From Thermococcus guaymasensis DSM 11113 (GTDB taxonomy: Archaea; Methanobacteriota_B; Thermococci; Thermococcales; Thermococcaceae): a stretch of DNA of 64,000 bases. Positions 56,618 to 64,000 of this stretch are shown here, piece by piece. The translations under genes and the position numbers were made by a program. The notes under the pieces are model-generated. The model made no database searches. It had not been told where the DNA came from and worked only from the letters and a program-made list of their open reading frames with translations. The stretch covers positions 868,001 to 932,000 of the forward strand of contig NZ_CP007140.1 of assembly GCF_000816105.1 (NCBI RefSeq), read 5' to 3'. How positions within the stretch are numbered: position 1 is the stretch's first letter; every line of letters begins with the position of its first letter.

Positions 56618-58035
56618 ATCCTCTCGTAAACTTCCTGAGTGATCCTCAGAACAGCCTTGTATAGCTTCTCGCCGATAATCCCGTCCTCGTAGTGTTCCCT
56701 GAGCTTGTCTTTATCTATTATCTCCTTCTCCCCGTCTGGCCACTTAACGATGTCAACCTCAAGGTCTATGTAGCGGGCCCTGTCTGGGTAGATCTCCACC
56801 GGTGTGTTGATGTTGTAGTACTCGCCCTTCAGGTTGCCGTTCCTGTCGTAGTAGCGGTGAACGAACCACCACTTGCCGGCCTCGATCTCAGTTATGGCGT
56901 AGTCTCCGAACTCTATCGGGAGGTCGAGGCCGTCGTAGAACTTGCCGGGTTTGAGGTTTCTCCTTAGGGTTATCCTGAGGGGGTTGAACGTTACCTCAAC
57001 TATCTCCCCCGGTCCGAGTTTGTACCTCTGGCCGTCCGGCTTGTTGTGTTCGAGGAAGAAGAGCCATCCCTTCTTTGGCCCCTTTGAGTCGAGCAAAGCC
57101 TCCCAGAAGCCCTGATTGACCTTAATTCTCTGGCCGGGCACCTTCGCGAGGATCCCTTCGGCTATCTCAACGGCAAAGCTGAACTCCACGTCGTAGGCCT
57201 TGAGCATGTGGTGCCCGTCGATCGTCGGGATCACTTTGTTCCTGATCTCATCGAGCTTCCTCTTTGCTCCCCCTCCTAATTCAACCTCGTATATGTTCCT
57301 ACCCTCCACGATCTGCTCCGGAGCGGATTTTTTCTCGGCCTCCTTGAGCCTGTCGGCGATCTTGGAGAGGCGTATTATTTCGTCCCTTAGGGTGTTCCAG
57401 TCCTTGTAAGCGGCGGCAGTCCTCCAGAGGATTCCCCACTCACCCATGTCTATGCTCAGGCCGAGTATTCTGAGCCTTTCCCTTTCAGAGCTGTCCCGTA
57501 TCTTCCGGGAAATCTTGACGTGCCTCTGAACGCCGACGGGTTTCGGTATTAGCACAGCGTAATCACCGGGGATCGTCAGCATCGTGCTCAGATGGGGAAG
57601 GAGGTTGTGCTTCTTGACCTGGACTAGAACCTCGTCGCCCTCGTGAAGGTTTCTCCCCTCCTCCACGGGAATCGTGCCTATCGCGTTCCCTATATCGACG
57701 TAGACGTAGCGTTCGTCCCTCTTTATAACAAGCCCCTTGTAAATGCCGTAGAGCTGATACGGAAGCTTCCGGAAGAGGACGTCTATAAACTCCTCCTCAA
57801 AAACTTCCTTAACTTTCTCAACCTCGTTACCGACGAGAATCACCCCATGGTGATCCCTCTTGTCGTAGATGTCCACGTCGAACTCGTCGTAGGTCTTCTC
57901 GATCCCGAGCCTTTCGGCTATCTTCTGGCTGGGCTGGCTGATCCTAAACCCCCTGTCGAGGAAGAGTTTCGTCAGGGCCGTGCTGTATATCCCCCTAACC
58001 CGAACTGAAACTCCTGTGTCTGTAGACACTTTCAC
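56614..58035 (-). CDS. Ribonuclease FAU-1 (S1/DUF402 domains, RNase E/G-like)
   Basis: 473 residues, matching the Pyrococcus FAU-1 size. N-terminal [22 protein letters not shown], in parts, [13 protein letters not shown], an S1-type domain ([21 protein letters not shown], in parts), and the C-terminal DUF402 ([20 protein letters not shown], in parts, then [15 protein letters not shown]). FAU-1 binds AU-rich RNA and cuts 5S rRNA precursors. Start: GTG 58035 (MKVSTD), or GTG 58029 behind GGGTGA. It overlaps the upstream gene by 41 bp. Confidence 0.93.
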   Translation of the reverse strand: MKVSTDTGVSVRVRGIYSTALTKLFLDRGFRISQPSQKIAERLGIEKTYDEFDVDIYDKRDHHGVILVGNEVEKVKEVFEEEFIDVLFRKLPYQLYGIYKGLVIKRDERYVYVDIGNAIGTIPVEEGRNLHEGDEVLVQVKKHNLLPHLSTMLTIPGDYAVLIPKPVGVQRHVKISRKIRDSSERERLRILGLSIDMGEWGILWRTAAAYKDWNTLRDEIIRLSKIADRLKEAEKKSAPEQIVEGRNIYEVELGGGAKRKLDEIRNKVIPTIDGHHMLKAYDVEFSFAVEIAEGILAKVPGQRIKVNQGFWEALLDSKGPKKGWLFFLEHNKPDGQRYKLGPGEIVEVTFNPLRITLRRNLKPGKFYDGLDLPIEFGDYAITEIEAGKWWFVHRYYDRNGNLKGEYYNINTPVEIYPDRARYIDLEVDIVKWPDGEKEIIDKDKLREHYEDGIIGEKLYKAVLRITQEVYERI

Positions 58036-58750
58036 CCCCCCGTTCCTTCCTTTCCACTACTCCAATGAGCGTGAGCCCCTCAAGGATCTCGCCGGCGTTT
58101 CTGACGCCACTGAGCTTCTCAACATTTCTCGCCTCAACCCACAGCAGTCCCATGGTGTGCCATCTGATTAGAGCCTCCTCGACCCGGTACACGTCCCCGG
58201 GATGGAGGTATAACCTCCTCATGAAAGTTAAAGACTTCTCAAGGGTTTTTTCCATTTCATCTATTTTTTTCAGTTTCTCAACTATACCCATCGGGGCCTT
58301 TTTCTGGTTTTCGCTTCCACCAACCCGTTCGAGGAACTCTATGCTCTCGACCTCCTTCCCAATTTCCTGGAGTGCCTTCCTCATGGTGTAGTCGTATATG
58401 CGGTGGAAGTGCACGAGCCTGTCGAGTGAGGCCTTCAGTCTGGTTCTTTCGGAATAATTGTCGGGTTTTGAGAGAATGCCAAGGAGCTCCTCAAGGCGGA
58501 ACTTCATCTGGTGCTCACTCTTTTGAACCTCCCTCAGAACTGCCTCAGCCTCTCCGCTGATGGGGGCCATCTCACGGTATAGCTCGCTGATGAGGTCCAT
58601 CTTATCCACTGACAGTGAGTGGAGAGATTTAACGGTGCGATAGAGTCCTTCAGGGTCCTCATCTTCGTAAAGGAGGGGGAACTTTGATTCAGACTCTCTG
58701 TGAAGGGCTTCTATCCTCTTGAGGATCTCCCGTACCCTTTCGGTCCTCAT
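57995..58750 (-). CDS. Coiled-coil protein with C-terminal winged-helix-like region
   Basis: 251 residues. Long helices ([54 protein letters not shown]) fill residues 1-180. The end, [20 protein letters not shown], then [23 protein letters not shown] and YRHRSF, resembles a winged helix with its wing. A DNA-associated role is possible. It is in an operon with FAU-1 downstream. Confidence 0.65.
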   Translation of the reverse strand: MRTERVREILKRIEALHRESESKFPLLYEDEDPEGLYRTVKSLHSLSVDKMDLISELYREMAPISGEAEAVLREVQKSEHQMKFRLEELLGILSKPDNYSERTRLKASLDRLVHFHRIYDYTMRKALQEIGKEVESIEFLERVGGSENQKKAPMGIVEKLKKIDEMEKTLEKSLTFMRRLYLHPGDVYRVEEALIRWHTMGLLWVEARNVEKLSGVRNAGEILEGLTLIGVVERKERGGESVYRHRSFSSG

Positions 58751-58876
58751 TTTTTCACCCCAGGTTTTACTTTCGTTCCCGTCCTACTTTACCTTTTCTC
58801 TTGTTCCTAGGTTAAGTACTTTCGTTTAACCAAAAGGTTTTTTTAAGCCAGAAGGCTAAACCAATTTGGTGTTGCT

Positions 58877-59803
58877 ATGACTCTCTACGACCGCTTCGGC
58901 AGGCCAGTGACCAACCTCAGGATCTCGCTCACACAGAAGTGCAACTTCCGCTGTTTCTTCTGCCACCGCGAGGGCCAGCGGTTTTTAGCCAAAAACGAGA
59001 TGACGCCCGAGGAGATAGAGAGAATCGTTAGAATAGCCTCTCGCCTTGGAATAAGGAAGGTCAAGCTGACGGGTGGTGAGCCAACGGTCAGAGAGGACAT
59101 CCTCGAAATCGTCCGCAGAATAAAGCCCTACGTGATTGACCTGAGCATGACGACCAACGGAAGCCGCTTGAAGGAGCTTGCAAAGCCCCTCGCAAAAGCC
59201 GGCCTCGACAGGGTGAACGTCTCTCTCCACAGCCTCAACCCAGAGGTTTACCGCAGGATTACCGGCGTTGACATGCTGGAAATCGTTCTGGAGGGCATAG
59301 AGGAGGCCGTGAAATACCTCAGCCCGGTCAAGCTCAACATGACCGTTATGAGGGGCCTCAACGACGGTGAGATATGGGACATGGTCGAGTTTGCCGCCAA
59401 GACTGGAACGATACTCCAGCTCATCGAGCTCGAAGCGCCGAGGGAGATGACCGAGACGGGCTTCTTCAGAAAATACTTCTACCCGCTCAAGCCCATCGAG
59501 GGGGAGCTCGAAAAGCGCGCCGTTGAGATCCGCGAAAGGCGCATGCACAGGCGGAAGAAGTACTTCGTCCCCACCGACTACGGCACTGCAGAGGTGGAAG
59601 TGGTACGGGCGATGCACAACACGGTCTTCTGCGCCAACTGCACCCGCCTGAGGGTCACATCAGACGGCAAGTTTAAGACCTGCTTACTGAGGAATGATGA
59701 TTTGATAGACTTCCTCACGGCCATGCGGAACGGTGCAAGCGATGAAGAAATCGCGGAGATACTTCACAAAGCCGTCCTGATGAGGGAGCCTTACTGGAAG
59801 TGA
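58877..59803 (+). CDS. moaA: GTP 3',8-cyclase MoaA
   Basis: 308 residues. Radical SAM cluster CNFRCFFC (C20-C27 region), [12 protein letters not shown] (SAM-binding GGEP), [28 protein letters not shown], in parts, and the second cluster [20 protein letters not shown], in parts. It starts molybdopterin (tungstopterin in Thermococcales) synthesis from GTP. The GG C-terminus of bacterial MoaA is absent, as in most archaeal forms. A T-rich promoter region precedes it. Confidence 0.93.
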   Translation: MTLYDRFGRPVTNLRISLTQKCNFRCFFCHREGQRFLAKNEMTPEEIERIVRIASRLGIRKVKLTGGEPTVREDILEIVRRIKPYVIDLSMTTNGSRLKELAKPLAKAGLDRVNVSLHSLNPEVYRRITGVDMLEIVLEGIEEAVKYLSPVKLNMTVMRGLNDGEIWDMVEFAAKTGTILQLIELEAPREMTETGFFRKYFYPLKPIEGELEKRAVEIRERRMHRRKKYFVPTDYGTAEVEVVRAMHNTVFCANCTRLRVTSDGKFKTCLLRNDDLIDFLTAMRNGASDEEIAEILHKAVLMREPYWK

Positions 59804-60853
<1,050 letters not shown>

Positions 60854-60993
60854 AGCCCCTAAAACTTTTATGTTGCACCACAATACGACTTCCTTACTCG
60901 GATTTCTTTTGTCTGGTTCTAAGCGGAAAGCTCGTATTGGGATAAATTTATACTTAGAAAAAATGGAAAATCACTTATTCTAAATAGACGAAA

Positions 60994-61005
60994 AGCTTAT
61001 AAATG
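60994..61005 (+). promoter_or_regulatory. TATA box before the broken exported-protein gene
   Basis: AGCTTATAAATG lies 46-57 bp before ATG 61051, and GGAGGTGA at 61039-61046 is an almost perfect ribosome site, so this gene is still equipped for expression. Confidence 0.6.
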
Positions 61006-61050
61006 TTAGTTGTACATCTAATACTGCAAAAACCTTCCGGAGGTGACCTC

Positions 61051-62025
61051 ATGCGGTGGAAGCCACTGTTCGCAGTCCTGCTGGGACTGCTGATGATTGG
61101 AGTGACGGTGGGAGCGCAAGTGCCCAAGTGTTCCCCACCAACATCCAAACTTCTAACGTTAGGAGTTATCCCAAGACGATTTCACTCTCAGCCACTAACC
61201 TCTATCAATTCCGCCCACTACCTCCAATAAAACCGGAAGTGTTCCTAGATAAGGATCAGGTTGATTTAAGGTTCTCGAAATACAGCTCGTACGTCCAGTA
61301 TGGGGGCAGAATATACCTTGCATTCGGCTGGATTCTAGACACACTTGGTGTCCCCAATGCAGGAAGTCCTGATAGAGTTTCGTTACTAATCCCGTGGGAA
61401 ATAAAAACTCCCTCTCAGGAGATCCACCTCTTTGAGGAAGACAACCCTGACGTCTACGTCAAGGTCTACATGGGAGATGACGGAGCCATCAAGATAATAA
61501 AAGACGGCGATGGATTTCCTCTCATAGAGAAAAAGATTAAAGACAAGAAAACGGGAAGAGCCATCATCGTTCTATTTAAACGCGTTCAGATATCTGTTCC
61601 CGAGAATGATGTCACCTCCGCAGAGATTTACATTGGAATGACACCCAAACCAAAATTCGTGAATGCAACCATTCCAATAGTCATGGGGGTACACTCATAC
61701 ATGGGATTGGGGTCTTTTTGTGTCTGTACTAACCGGCATTGTGGCAGAGGGCATTGCATCACTAATTTTGGGACCGGAAGCAGGTGCACTGGCAAAAATA
61801 GGATTCAGTGCTTTCACCTCTATCACAGCATATGAGCTCGCCGGACTTTTGCCCAAAGAGTCATGGACCATTGGGAAAATCTTCAACATTAAGCTCGATT
61901 ATAATGAGTATCCGTTGCACGGGGCCCATCGCCAATGCCATGCTCCAAGGAATGGTGCGCCATTTACATCCCCCCTGCGAAAGGAACGAGTTAACGAGGG
62001 AAACTTTTTATTTTTTATTTTCTAA
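61051..62025 (+). pseudogene. Frameshifted exported protein with C-terminal membrane region
   Basis: ATG 61051 gives a signal peptide (MRWKPLFAVLLGLLMIGVTVG). One base off, near 61110, the frame continues SAQVFPTNIQTSNVRSYPK and runs to about 61705 (FSKYSSYVQYGGRIYLAFG, AEIYIGMTPKPKFVNATIPI). A second shift near 61710 restores a membrane segment (GIVAEGIASLILGPEAGALA, SAFTSITAYELAGLLP) to KLDYNEYPLHG; beyond about 61915 the right frame is unclear. Together a protein of about 300 residues, unrecognised. Promoter and ribosome site are intact. Confidence 0.65.
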
Positions 62026-62045
62026 ACCTATTGGGGGTGTGAGAA

Positions 62046-62555
62046 ATGAACCGTGAAACACCGCCGGAGAAACTCATCTTTGTTGATAACTTTGTGAAAG
62101 GATTTTTAAGCTTTGGCTTACTTGGCTCGTTTTTTGGAATTCTCATTTATTCAATCTCTAAATCCTTCTGGGTCACTGCAAAGTTCAACCTTCTTCTCTG
62201 GATTATAACATCTCTTTTGGCATACTTCAGGGGCTACGCATCCGCATTGAAGTGTGTAGCAGAAGAACCGGGAAAGCCATGCGCGGAGGCGGAGAGGGAA
62301 GCTGGGAGTATCGCTAAGACCTTTGCCCTTGAGTGGGCAGTTTTACTCCCACTATCAAGCGTGTTTGGGGCGGTTTTGTTCTCAATAACCTATCCAAACA
62401 TCTTACTTGGGATTCTGCTCGCGATTGCAAGCTCAACAACATGGGGTTACATCCACGCAAAAATTTTCACACCGGCTTACATCCCAATAGCAAATCAAAA
62501 GAAAGTGCTCTGGATTTCAAAAATCGTTTACCAAAAGGGGTATGGTAGAGGATAG
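62046..62555 (+). CDS. Four-helix membrane protein
   Basis: 169 residues. Helices FLSFGLLGSFFGILIYSIS, FNLLLWIITSLLAYFRGYA, LEWAVLLPLSSVFGAVLFSI and ILLGILLAIASSTTWGYIHA. A short loop LKCVAEEPGKPCAEAE has two cysteines. No family recognised. It follows the broken exported gene by about 20 bp and probably belonged to the same operon. Confidence 0.6.
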   Translation: MNRETPPEKLIFVDNFVKGFLSFGLLGSFFGILIYSISKSFWVTAKFNLLLWIITSLLAYFRGYASALKCVAEEPGKPCAEAEREAGSIAKTFALEWAVLLPLSSVFGAVLFSITYPNILLGILLAIASSTTWGYIHAKIFTPAYIPIANQKKVLWISKIVYQKGYGRG

Positions 62556-62649
62556 GGTCATGAAAATGGCCGCAACTGGATAAACCCCTATGGTGCGGGA
62601 GCAAAGGCGGCATGAAGTTTAGAGATTATCAAGAAACCGGGAGAAGGTG

Positions 62650-63021
62650 ATGAGCGTGCCAAGCAAGTGCTCGCTGGCAATTTTTCTCCTCCTTTCCTTA
62701 TTTTTTCATAGGTGCCAGCGTCCAAATGTGTGAACACTACAAAGATGTCGCTGAGGAAGCCCAGAAAAATGGCGACATACGCACAGCCACCAGGGCCTAA
62801 TACTGATCCACGATTTTGCCGATCAGTGGATAATCGGCGATGCTAATTTCTCAGCCTCTGAAAAGAACTCTACACACGTTCATCATTTCGCCAACAGGTG
62901 GGTCTTTTCCTCCCTCGTTAGCAGAGCATTCCTTCAGGCGAACGGAAGGCTTGAAGAGAAATGTGAGCTCCTCACCCACAGAATTGATGGAAGTCGGGAT
63001 GATACAGACTACTCCAAGTAG
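62650..63021 (+). pseudogene. Frameshifted small exported protein
   Basis: ATG 62650 after GAGAAGGTG gives a signal-like MSVPSKCSLAIFLLLSLFF. Shifting near 62710 gives GASVQMCEHYKDVAEEAQKN to a stop at 62800; another shift gives LIHDFADQWIIGDANFSASE, THVHHFANRWVFSSLVSRAF and CELLTHRIDGSRDDTDYSK to TAG 63019. The three pieces read as one helical exported protein of about 120 residues. The 94 bp before it hold nothing I can identify. Confidence 0.55.
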
Positions 63022-63094
63022 GCACTCATTTTCCCCTCAAGCATGTTCCGCGGAATATAAAACGATAAAAATCTGTAGAATACAAAATTGAAAC

Positions 63095-64000
63095 TCACTT
63101 CTTCAGAAAATCAAACAGCGTCGCCTGCTTGCCCTTCTTCTTTTCGGCCTTCTTCTCCTTTTTTCCTACGGGCTCTATTTCCCTCTCGGCCTCCTCAAGC
63201 TCCTCTTCGCTGAGCTCCTCTCCTTCTTCGGGTTCTTCAACTTCTTCCTCCTCTTTCTCTGGTTCTTCAAGCTCCTCTTCTTCGAGTTCTTCTTTCTCCT
63301 TTGCCTTTCTCAAGCCCTCGCGGACCCTCTCCTCAAGCTCGCCGCGCTCCTTGAGCTTCTTCTCGATGTTCATGGCCTTGCCCCATATTGTCTTGGCCTT
63401 CTCCGAGTCTCCAGCTATGAACTCGACCTCCTTGAGGTCGAGGTCGAGGTAGACGGTGAAGTGCGCCGCGAGGTCGAGGTTGTTCTCGAAGATTGTCCTG
63501 AGGTAGTGAAGGGTCTCCAGGGCTTCGAGCCTGGCCATGTGCATCTCCTTCATGACCTTCTTGACTATCGAGTCTCTTAGCGTTCTCTCGGTCTTGCTTT
63601 CAGTGAGGAGCTTTATCGTCTTCGGCGGGTAAATCCTCACGAAGCCCTTCTTCTTGACTCCCGCAACCGCCACTCCCGCGGTCATCATGTCCGTTGCATA
63701 CTTCCAGAGCGAGTAGTTGCCCGTCCTCTTCGCCCTGCCGAGATAAATGTCGGCCCTGCTCAGGGCTTCGTAGGCCCTTGCTATGTCCTCGGGCTTGTAG
63801 TAGACGTAGGGAACGTTCTCGTCAATCCAGAGGAGGAGCTCGTCGGGGAACATGTCCACGCCGAGCGTCGCCATCTTTGCCCTTTTGGCGTTGTCGGTCG
63901 CGAAAATTTGAGCCAGAGCCTGAAAGATGCTCTTTTCAACGTCGCGGTAAGCCAGAATCTCCTTCGCGTCCTCAACGCCACCCGTGACTACGGTCTGAAG
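63095..64000 (-). CDS. rfcL: Replication factor C large subunit, C-terminal part (5' end outside window)
   Basis: The minus frame is open from the window edge (42 codons before Met 63874) to the stop at 63095; about 301 residues are seen. [20 protein letters not shown] and [20 protein letters not shown], in parts, continue into [19 protein letters not shown] and [19 protein letters not shown], in parts, the helical RFC collar domain. A long Glu/Lys-rich linker (about 70 residues) precedes a basic stretch and the PCNA-binding [10 protein letters not shown] end. RfcL with RfcS loads PCNA at primer ends; the ATPase domain lies outside. Confidence 0.93.
   Translation of the reverse strand, partial: LQTVVTGGVEDAKEILAYRDVEKSIFQALAQIFATDNAKRAKMATLGVDMFPDELLLWIDENVPYVYYKPEDIARAYEALSRADIYLGRAKRTGNYSLWKYATDMMTAGVAVAGVKKKGFVRIYPPKTIKLLTESKTERTLRDSIVKKVMKEMHMARLEALETLHYLRTIFENNLDLAAHFTVYLDLDLKEVEFIAGDSEKAKTIWGKAMNIEKKLKERGELEERVREGLRKAKEKEELEEEELEEPEKEEEEVEEPEEGEELSEEELEEAEREIEPVGKKEKKAEKKKGKQATLFDFLKK

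Noticed and set aside
61695-61889. Minus-strand frame opposite the broken exported-protein gene
   Set aside because: The plus-strand pieces form a continuous, hydrophobicity-consistent protein; the minus frame does not.

Overview
The window is a piece of a Thermococcales (Thermococcus-like) archaeal chromosome. The evidence is the gene set: RadB, RfcL, the archaeal type of AlaRS, diphthine synthase, FAU-1 ribonuclease, PyrB/PyrI, cyclic 2,3-diphosphoglycerate synthetase, and a KlbA secretion ATPase carrying an Ala1 intein. Both tRNA genes encode their CCA end. Genes are tightly packed, ribosome sites are of the GGTGAT/GGAGGTGA type, TATA boxes are AT-rich, and ATG, GTG and TTG starts are all used. 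Where a strong ribosome site lay a few codons inside the longest reading frame, I used the inner start and said so.

Layout. 0-2.2 kb: the end of a lipoyl-like domain protein, then a TnpB-type element with a 51-residue partner gene and a structured 3' end. 2.3-11 kb: an FKBP isomerase, then a minus-strand operon of five genes (Ser-rich membrane-anchored protein, exported protein, intein-containing KlbA ATPase and two TadB/TadC-like membrane proteins). This looks like a Tad-type pilus or secretion machine with no pilin or prepilin peptidase in view. 11-18 kb: a permuted GTPase, a THUMP tRNA methyltransferase, an OPT transporter, a FAH-family enzyme and small membrane-anchored proteins. 18.4-19.6 kb: tRNA-Ala(CGC) and tRNA-Val(TAC) face each other across about 900 bp without genes, dense in perfect short hairpins. 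19.6-40 kb is mostly core: dphB, tpiA, alaS, hisS, MarC, two CPA2 antiporters with a CBS-domain protein, a phosphohexomutase, a TudS-like protein, a kinase-like ATPase and pyrBI.

39-56.6 kb mixes core genes (a ThiR-like regulator with YjbQ, cDPG synthetase, threonine synthase, radB) with accessory ones: three VapBC-type pairs (plus one at 36 kb), a RelE toxin with an oppositely oriented helical protein, two archaeal AAA ATPases, and a duplicated membrane-protein gene. Several accessory genes are frameshifted: one membrane paralogue, an AlaX editing protein and a PIN toxin. 56.6-60.9 kb carries FAU-1, a MoaA-family enzyme and a Trm5-family methyltransferase. 61-63 kb holds two broken exported-protein genes around an intact membrane protein. 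The window ends in the 3' part of rfcL, whose C-terminus is a PCNA-binding motif.

Functional themes are translation and tRNA quality control (alaS, hisS, YbaK, broken alaX, Trm14-like, Trm5-like, dphB), cation homeostasis (antiporters plus CBS), thiamine-linked regulation (ThiR-like, YjbQ), and surface or secretion functions (KlbA operon, several exported proteins). The intact long genes show that the sequence is generally good, but the frameshifts clustered at 41-48 and 61-63 kb need read-level confirmation before they are called true pseudogenes.
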